Of a stretch of 51,038 nt of DNA, positions 45,237 to 51,038 are shown piece by piece. This stretch comes from Saprospiraceae bacterium (GTDB lineage Bacteria > Bacteroidota > Bacteroidia > Chitinophagales > Saprospiraceae). Position 1 is the stretch's first letter. Each line of letters begins with the position of its first letter. A model generated the notes under the pieces. That model had not been told where the DNA came from. It saw nothing but the letters and a program-made list of their open reading frames with translations, and searched no databases. The position numbers were made by a program, and so were the translations under genes. The stretch is taken from assembly GCA_016722285.1 (NCBI GenBank), contig JADKGI010000028.1, positions 1 through 51,038 on the forward strand. The letters run 5' to 3'.

Positions 45237-47494
45237 ATGCGCGAAGTAGGATACTCATATCTCGACGAACTCAACGATGTACAAAGGCAGGCAGCATCTT
45301 GTATAGAGGGGCCTGTTATGGTCATAGCTGGCCCGGGTTCAGGCAAGACGCGGGTACTTACTTACAGGATTGCTCATATGATACATAGCGGCATCCAACC
45401 GGGTAATATATTGGCTCTCACATTTACCAATAAAGCGGCCCGCGAAATGAAGGACCGGATAGAAAGGGTAGTTGGTATAAAAGCACAGAGAGTCTGGGCG
45501 GGCACATTCCACTCGCTTTTTGCCAGGATATTGAGAGTAGAAGCTCACCGCATCGGATATCCTAATAATTTTACTATCTATGATACAGATGATACTAAAA
45601 GTGTTGTATCTGAGATCATATCCCAGATGAATCTGGACAAAAAGTGTATTCTCCGGGTATTGTCAGATCCAGAATTTCAGCTGCTAAGAGCAACCTTATC
45701 ACACCCAAAGCCTATGTAATCAATGATGAGCTCATGGCTTATGACCGAATGAACAGGAGGCCTCTTATTCATCTCATTTATGAAAAATATGCAGCCAGAT
45801 GCTTACGGGCCGGGGCTATGGATTTTGATGATCTGTTGCTACAGATGTTCAAACTTTTATATCAGAATCCCGATAATACGCGCCAGAAATACCAACGACA
45901 GTTTCAGTATGTGATGGTCGATGAGTTTCAGGATACCAATTATCTCCAGTACGAAATTCTCAAGTTATTGTCGATCTACCCTGGCAGTCCCAATAATATC
46001 TGTATAGTAGGGGATGATGCCCAAAGCATTTATTCATTCAGAGGAGCAACTATCGAAAATATTCTTCAGTTTGAGCACGATTTTTCGGAACTGAAAACCT
46101 ATAAACTGGAGCAAAATTATCGTTCTACCCAATTCATAGTGGAAGCTGCCAATGAAGTAATCAATCACAACGCTCGTCAGATTCAAAAGAAAATCTGGAC
46201 AGACAAAACAGAAGGAAATAAGATCAAAGTCATCAAAACCATGACAGAGACTGAAGAAGGAAAGAGGGTGGCCGATACGATTATTGAACAAAAAAACAGA
46301 CATAATCTACACAATAAAGATATAGCCATCCTTTATCGTACTAATGGTCAGTCCAGAATTTTTGAAGAACAACTGCGCAGGTACAACATTCCGTACAGAG
46401 TGTATGGTGGTTTGTCATTTTACTCAAGAAAAGAGATCAAAGACCTTATCGCCTATATGCGCCTGACGATCAATGATAAAGATGATGAAGCACTGAAGAG
46501 AATTATCAACTTTCCGCGTCGGGGCATAGGAGAAAGCACTATTGAGCAGATATCAAAGCTTGCTGATGATAACGATATGAGCATGTGGGAAGTGCTGACC
46601 AAGATTGAATTTAACAATAGATCCAGAAAAAGTATAGGTGATTTTGTACAACTCATCCATGCATTCAAAGCAAAAGCTGTAAAGGCCAATGCATATGAAA
46701 TAGCAGACTATATAGCCAGAAACAGTGGGGTACAAACACTGCTGAAAGAAGATAAATCTCCCGAAGGACAGAGCAGACTTGAAAATATAGTATCACTTTT
46801 GGATGGTATTCAGGAGTTTGTACAGGATGACGAGCTCCAGATAGGTGAAGAAGGTTCTACTGACAGGAGTTTATCAGCTTATCTGCAGACGATATCGTTG
46901 ATGACCGATGCTGATCAAAAAGAAGAAAACCCTGACAATGTCACTCTGATGTCAGTTCATTCCGCAAAGGGACTTGAATTCAGATCAGTATTTGTTGTTG
47001 GCTTGGAAGAAAATTTATTTCCGAGTTATATGGCACTGGTGAAAGCAATCAGGTAGATGAAGAGCGTCGTCTTTTTTATGGCCATTACAAGAGCTGAAGA
47101 ATTGCTTTGCCTAACTTAAGCTAACAGCAGGTATCAATACGGGCAGATGAGGTATAATGATCCGAGCCGGTTTCTCGAAGAGATTTCTGACCGCAATCTG
47201 GATTCTATCATTTCTGTTACAAAAAAACCGGAGTTTGGAGAGCCTAAAATTTTGGGAAACTTCAGGTCACTTAGTCCAAATAAGCCTATGATATCTGTGA
47301 ATCCTGCCGATTTTAAAGCGGCTAATCCTGCAGAAATCAAAGAAGGCATGGAAGTCATCCATCTTAAATTTGGTCAGGGCAAAGTCATTAGTGTAGATGA
47401 AAGACTGGTTGCTACCATCTATTTTGATGCACTTACTGACACACCTGAAAAAAGAATCATGCTTCAGTTTGCCAAGTTGCAGATAGTAGATTAA
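45237..47494 (+). pseudogene. pcrA: UvrD/PcrA superfamily 1 helicase, three frameshifts and one stop
   Basis: 3'-5' DNA helicase used in repair and replication, normally about 750 residues. Q-motif LNDVQRQAASCI and Walker A GPGSGKTRVLTYR lie at the start, then ALTFTNKAAREMKDRI (Ia) and GTFHSLFARI. The frame breaks at about 45645 in an A run (KKVYSPGIV). Walker B YVMVDEFQDTN and CIVGDDAQSIYSFRGA (III) follow, then YKLEQNYRS (IV), LLKEDKSPEGQ, VTLMSVHSAKGLEF (V) and GLEENLFPSYMA. A second break at about 47032, a two-base loss at 47080 and a TAA at 47117 where Tyr is expected interrupt motif VI (VAITRAEELL). The tail VIHLKFGQGKVIS is the C-terminal Tudor-like end. An essential-type gene, so errors in the sequence are likely. 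Confidence 0.85.
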
Positions 47495-47574
47495 GTGTAT
47501 TATCATTTATTGAATTTAATATTACTTAGACAATTACTATTACAATATAAAGTAACAGCCCAATATGGGAGGAT

Positions 47575-48465
47575 TTAATAACTCATGGCACCTTTCATTC
47601 TTTTTAATTGATTGATAAAAAGATGAAAAGCATTTAATTTTGGTGGAGAATTTAGTGGTGACCACGGCTCTCCTGTTCGAAGAAACTTTGAAGAAAAAGA
47701 GTTGGCTGTCATTCCCCATTTCATGAGATAAGTATTGCGCCCGTTGTTCTTTCTTATACGAGTAGTAGATTTAGATCCGAAGTGATATACCAGACAATTG
47801 CCGAGTCCTTTGAAATGTCGTACGCCTGCTTTATACAGTTTCATGCTGAAGTCGGGGTCTGAATACATACCGGGACTGAATTCTATACTCATGCCACCTA
47901 CCAGATCCCACATATTTACATGAACTATGTTAGGTGGCCATGTGCTTCCTTTCCAGTCAGATTTTTTATATCTGGTGTAAGAATTCATAAGTGCGTCTTC
48001 AGAAAATGTCTCCAGGCTGTCTCCAAAATCTGCTACTGATACACATCTGTTACCAGTATTGTGTGGTTCGATCAAAGTGGCAGAAAGCATAAAATTATGA
48101 TGTCCAATCATATGTATTTCATGCATTATCAAAACATCCCAATCTGGTAAAAAGTACATGTCATCATTGGCATACATGATATAGTCAGATTTTACCATTG
48201 GGCGCGCTATATTCAGGGCATAACAGATTCCAAGATTATTTTCAGAATGCAAATAATCATACTTATTACTATCCCTTATCCATTCCAGAGTCCCATCTGA
48301 TCCTTCATTTACAATGACAATGGGTTGAATTTTTAGTACGGAATTCTTTTCAATACTTGTGAGGCAATTTTGGAGTAATCCCAAATTATTCCATGTAGGA
48401 ATCAAAATTGAAAAGTCATATTTCTTATCTTTTTGAATGGGATGTTTTGAGATTTTACTTTCCAT
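47575..48465 (-). CDS. Family 2 glycosyltransferase
   Basis: A 296-residue GT-A fold glycosyltransferase. YDFSILIPTWNNLGLLQNCLTSIEKN is the canonical nucleotide-binding start, followed by PIVIVNEGSDGTLEWIRD, LHSENNLGICYALNIARPMVKSDYIMYANDDMYFLPDWDVLI (acidic NDD motif binding the sugar-nucleotide metal), GGMSIEFSPGMYSDPDFSMKLYKAGVRHFKGLGNCLVYHFG. It transfers an activated sugar to a cell-surface or extracellular polymer. The donor and acceptor are unknown. Just right of it the DNA becomes decayed and ends in an IS, so it may be the last gene of a polysaccharide locus cut off by that event. Confidence 0.92.
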   Translation of the reverse strand: MESKISKHPIQKDKKYDFSILIPTWNNLGLLQNCLTSIEKNSVLKIQPIVIVNEGSDGTLEWIRDSNKYDYLHSENNLGICYALNIARPMVKSDYIMYANDDMYFLPDWDVLIMHEIHMIGHHNFMLSATLIEPHNTGNRCVSVADFGDSLETFSEDALMNSYTRYKKSDWKGSTWPPNIVHVNMWDLVGGMSIEFSPGMYSDPDFSMKLYKAGVRHFKGLGNCLVYHFGSKSTTRIRKNNGRNTYLMKWGMTANSFSSKFLRTGEPWSPLNSPPKLNAFHLFINQLKRMKGAMSY

Positions 48466-49641
48466 AAAAAAGTTAGGGCAATTTGTTTTTTATTGCATTC
48501 TGTGCCTATAAGAAAAGGATTTTATTTTTGTACTCATTTTTTTGATAAATAAATTTGCCTGAGTAAATAATTTGGATTCTGCCATGCTTGACATCTTCCA
48601 TTTCACGCCTTTATATCCCAATTCGTCAGAAAAGCTTTGGGTATGATGTCGCAAATACTTTTATTTGTCTTGTGATTGTTATCGGCATTGACGCTGAATT
48701 GAATTTATATAAATTTCCTTTTATAGTTTAAGTTTGAAACTTATTCCCCACATAAAACTAATATGAAAAAACATATCCATCAAAGAAATCTGGCTGTTAT
48801 ACCCGTTTGACAATTAACTTTATACATCTGGATATTTGTCGAACAACAAAACTGCCGACTAAAAACAGATTTGATGAATTGAATTGCATTTACAATAATC
48901 GACGATCGGTGAACGCAAAGCACCGTTCATGCCCAAATGAAAATGATTTTTCTATCGGCAGGTTTATAGGAGCTATTTATTCTATCCTGACTCACCAAAA
49001 TTGTGCACCAGATATTCCCAGGAATAAATTTTCAATAACCAGAAGATTCCGTAGGTGTGAGAAAATGAATATCAATAGGACGAAAGATTATTGAGGTATT
49101 TGATTGGACCTTCAATTTGGCCCAAAACAGGCTCTTGCGACAAATGTTTTCCAATGGCATCTCTCAAGATCCGTAAAACTGGTCATATACATGAGGATGC
49201 ATCAAACCTACGAGATACTATTACAAAAATAGGTTCCCAATCGAATAGTTTAATCTCTCCGGCATTAAACATATCCACTTTGCATCTATCATAATGCTCC
49301 ATATTCGATTCCTAATTATCAATTTAAAATTCTCTAAAATCTATACCAATAAAAACGGTGGGTCTCATTGCAGGGATCCTTCAAAGCATCTAGTTTTATT
49401 GTCTCAATTCGACTGTAATTTTATCATGGTTTTTTGCTGGTTTTTCGATTCATGGAGCCATTTTTTATATTTTTTTTTGCCAAAAATCTTATTTCATTTA
49501 TATTTTAGACGCAATGCTGCGGCGATATAATCACAATTATGGCGGATATTCATTTGGTAAAAAAGAGTCTTTAAAGTTCCTGTACATAGTTTTGTTTGGC
49601 CTTATCATAGATTTTACCGGAGGGCATATATGTAACTTTAT
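48466..49641. other. Decayed AT-rich region, no intact gene
   Basis: Nearly 1.2 kb with only short frames on both strands. The minus strand around 49090-49290 has a coding-like texture (KLFDWEPIFVIVSRRF) with frequent stops and frameshifts, suggesting a degraded gene continuing the glycosyltransferase locus. I cannot assign a family. The junction with IS copy B is at 49641/49642. Confidence 0.4.
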
Positions 49642-51038
49642 CACTGTTAACCGACTTAAATTATAATTCACCAAATATCACTCGTAAACAACTGACTGTC
49701 AATGACCATTGTTTAAGACTTCCTTTAGTACCCCCATATTTTAAAAGATCGATAATTGAGGACAGGGTGATTTATTTTTTTTGTCTTTGTGGCTTTTACA
49801 TAAGTTCTGCGGCTGTTTTCAACCATCCAGATTACATCTATGTGAGGGCTTATCATGTGGATCCTGACCAATGCTGCCACTGTAGAGAAGGCTTTTTTGT
49901 TTCAGATTTTACTTTTAGTACCAGAAGTAGTAATTGTGCTATCAATGTGCACCATATTTGTGTCTTTATCCGTTTTCTGTTTCTGAATAGAAAAAGTGCA
50001 ATTGAAAATTTTGTTTCTTCTTGAACAGGAGCTCTATATTCACCTGAGTTTATATATAATGACTTCTTCTCTTTTTATTTCAAAGTTATTGGTGATAAAC
50101 TCCATATACCCTTCCTTTTCTATTTGTATGTGACTTTCCTCAAGCACAACGCTTTTCTTCTCCGTTGTCCTTGTATTAAGGTGTATGTGTTCTTCTTTTG
50201 AGACACCATATTCTGTGTCGTTCAGTTCTTTCTAATATGTTTGTTCTATGATGTCATATACTGCATTTTTCTTCAATCTACATACAAAATTAATCTTCTT
50301 GCCTGTAAATTTAGCAAATTGGAGGTAATGGTTATAGCCCTATCAAACACCACCATGCTATGCTCGGGAAGGTTTAGGTATTGAATAAAGTTTTATCATG
50401 ACATTTGTACTCTACTGATCTTTTACAAACGCAGGGGTATCAGCGTGTGCATCAATGAGCATATGGACTTTGGGCCCACCTTTCTTCCCTGCCGTCATCC
50501 TTTGGATTGCCCCACACCTTTCATAATATCAGAGAATAGTCTAATGGTACTCGAATCCAAGATAAATAGGTCGCTGAATGATACATTATTAATGCGGCTG
50601 ACCGACAAAATTGGCTTAAAATGTTGCAGGGTTCAAAGTGCAGCTTTTCAAAAAAACACGTTGTCCCACGTTCTCTCAATCCATCACCGGCAGTACTCCT
50701 GGCAGGTGACGATTTAAGTCCAAGATGATTTAATTTACTTGCATACCCATCCTTTCCATCATATTTCACCCATAGAATCACATCTGCTTAATATTCCAAA
50801 AGCATAGTGATCAGTTGTGTCAAGCAGGAATGACCTGTAAATGCTTATCTGTTTTGTGGGTTAGTGCTAATATTGAAAACTTATCTTTTGGTATAAAATC
50901 AATCAATTGTTTGAAAATTGGCTGACCGACTAAATTTTTTGAGTTATCTTTGACTGTCATACTTAGTGTGTTTGTAGCCATGGTATGACAAAAGGGATAG
51001 AATTTTCTTTAAGGTTAACCCACTTTTTTATTTTTAAG
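49642..51038 (-). mobile_element. IS4-family insertion sequence, copy B, cut by window end
   Basis: Begins with the same CACTGTTAACCGACTT inverted repeat as copy A, same orientation. The right inverted repeat is missing because the window stops at AAG inside it, about 13 bases short of the full element. The sequence follows copy A closely but with many one-base differences, mostly indels in homopolymers. Its left flank cannot be tested for a target duplication without the right end. Confidence 0.85.
49741..50960 (-). pseudogene. IS4 transposase, copy B, multiply frameshifted
   Basis: Homologous to the transposase of copy A over its whole length (start codon at 50958-50960, stop at 49741-49743). 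Frames change repeatedly: the GDGLRERG segment and the C-terminal AQLLLLV-type part fall in different frames. At the catalytic Glu region it is in frame where copy A is not, so neither copy as read is correct everywhere. Many changes are single-base losses in runs (for example CCCCC for CCCCCC near 49732). Confidence 0.75.

Noticed and set aside
30315..51038. An 18-kb composite transposon bounded by the two IS4 copies
   Set aside because: The DNA between contains chromosomal genes (xth, pcrA, hldD), the flanks cannot be checked at the right end, and copy A has its own private 9-bp duplication, so each copy most likely inserted alone.

Overview
The window is AT-rich DNA that reads as Bacteroidota, most likely a Saprospiraceae-like environmental lineage (inference). 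The support is a secreted M43 metalloprotease with a type IX secretion C-terminal sorting domain, a DUF6090 protein, TAnnTTTG-type promoters, paired GMC oxidoreductase and gluconate dehydrogenase subunit 3 genes, and weak or absent Shine-Dalgarno signals. No rRNA, tRNA or CRISPR array was seen.

Layout. 1-3958 (minus) is a heavily frameshifted alpha-2-macroglobulin lipoprotein gene running off the left edge. 4253-5179 (minus) holds two tandem single-strand-binding protein genes, one frameshifted, separated by a heptamer repeat. 5777-10533 (plus) holds a GMC oxidoreductase, its small partner subunit and a frameshifted S9 peptidase. From about 10635 to 34447, possibly on to 35793, the DNA changes character. 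It becomes a one-directional run of small unrelated genes: DUF1810, a Cys-rich HEAT-like protein, an alpha/beta hydrolase, two HigBA pairs, an XRE-ImmA/IrrE plus DUF4411 pair, GNAT acetyltransferases, three VOC proteins, a RibD/DHFR-like reductase, an AraC/GyrI regulator, small membrane proteins and gene remnants. These are separated by imperfect inverted repeats that look like integron attC sites. No intact integrase lies in the window, but the C-terminal tail of a tyrosine recombinase survives at 23263-23433. I read the region as a cassette array without its integrase (CALIN type), further altered by an IS4-family insertion with a clear 9-bp target duplication and by a 362-bp MITE-like element. 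35901-48465 is ordinary chromosome: a second, intact S9 peptidase, HldD epimerase, a lipoprotein esterase, SRPBCC and DinB proteins, the M43 protease, exonuclease III, a PcrA/UvrD helicase and a family 2 glycosyltransferase. The right end is decayed DNA followed by a second copy of the same IS, cut by the window edge.

Reading quality. Many genes, including the normally essential pcrA helicase, are broken only by one- or two-base indels, most of them in homopolymers, and the reading frame is otherwise clean. The two IS copies also differ from each other by homopolymer length. This looks more like uncorrected long-read errors than mass pseudogenisation, and indels are densest at the two ends of the window. 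A few genes (DUF6090, the AAA/DUF4143 fragment, the DUF885 fragment, the recombinase tail) also carry substitution stops or large truncations and are more likely true remnants.
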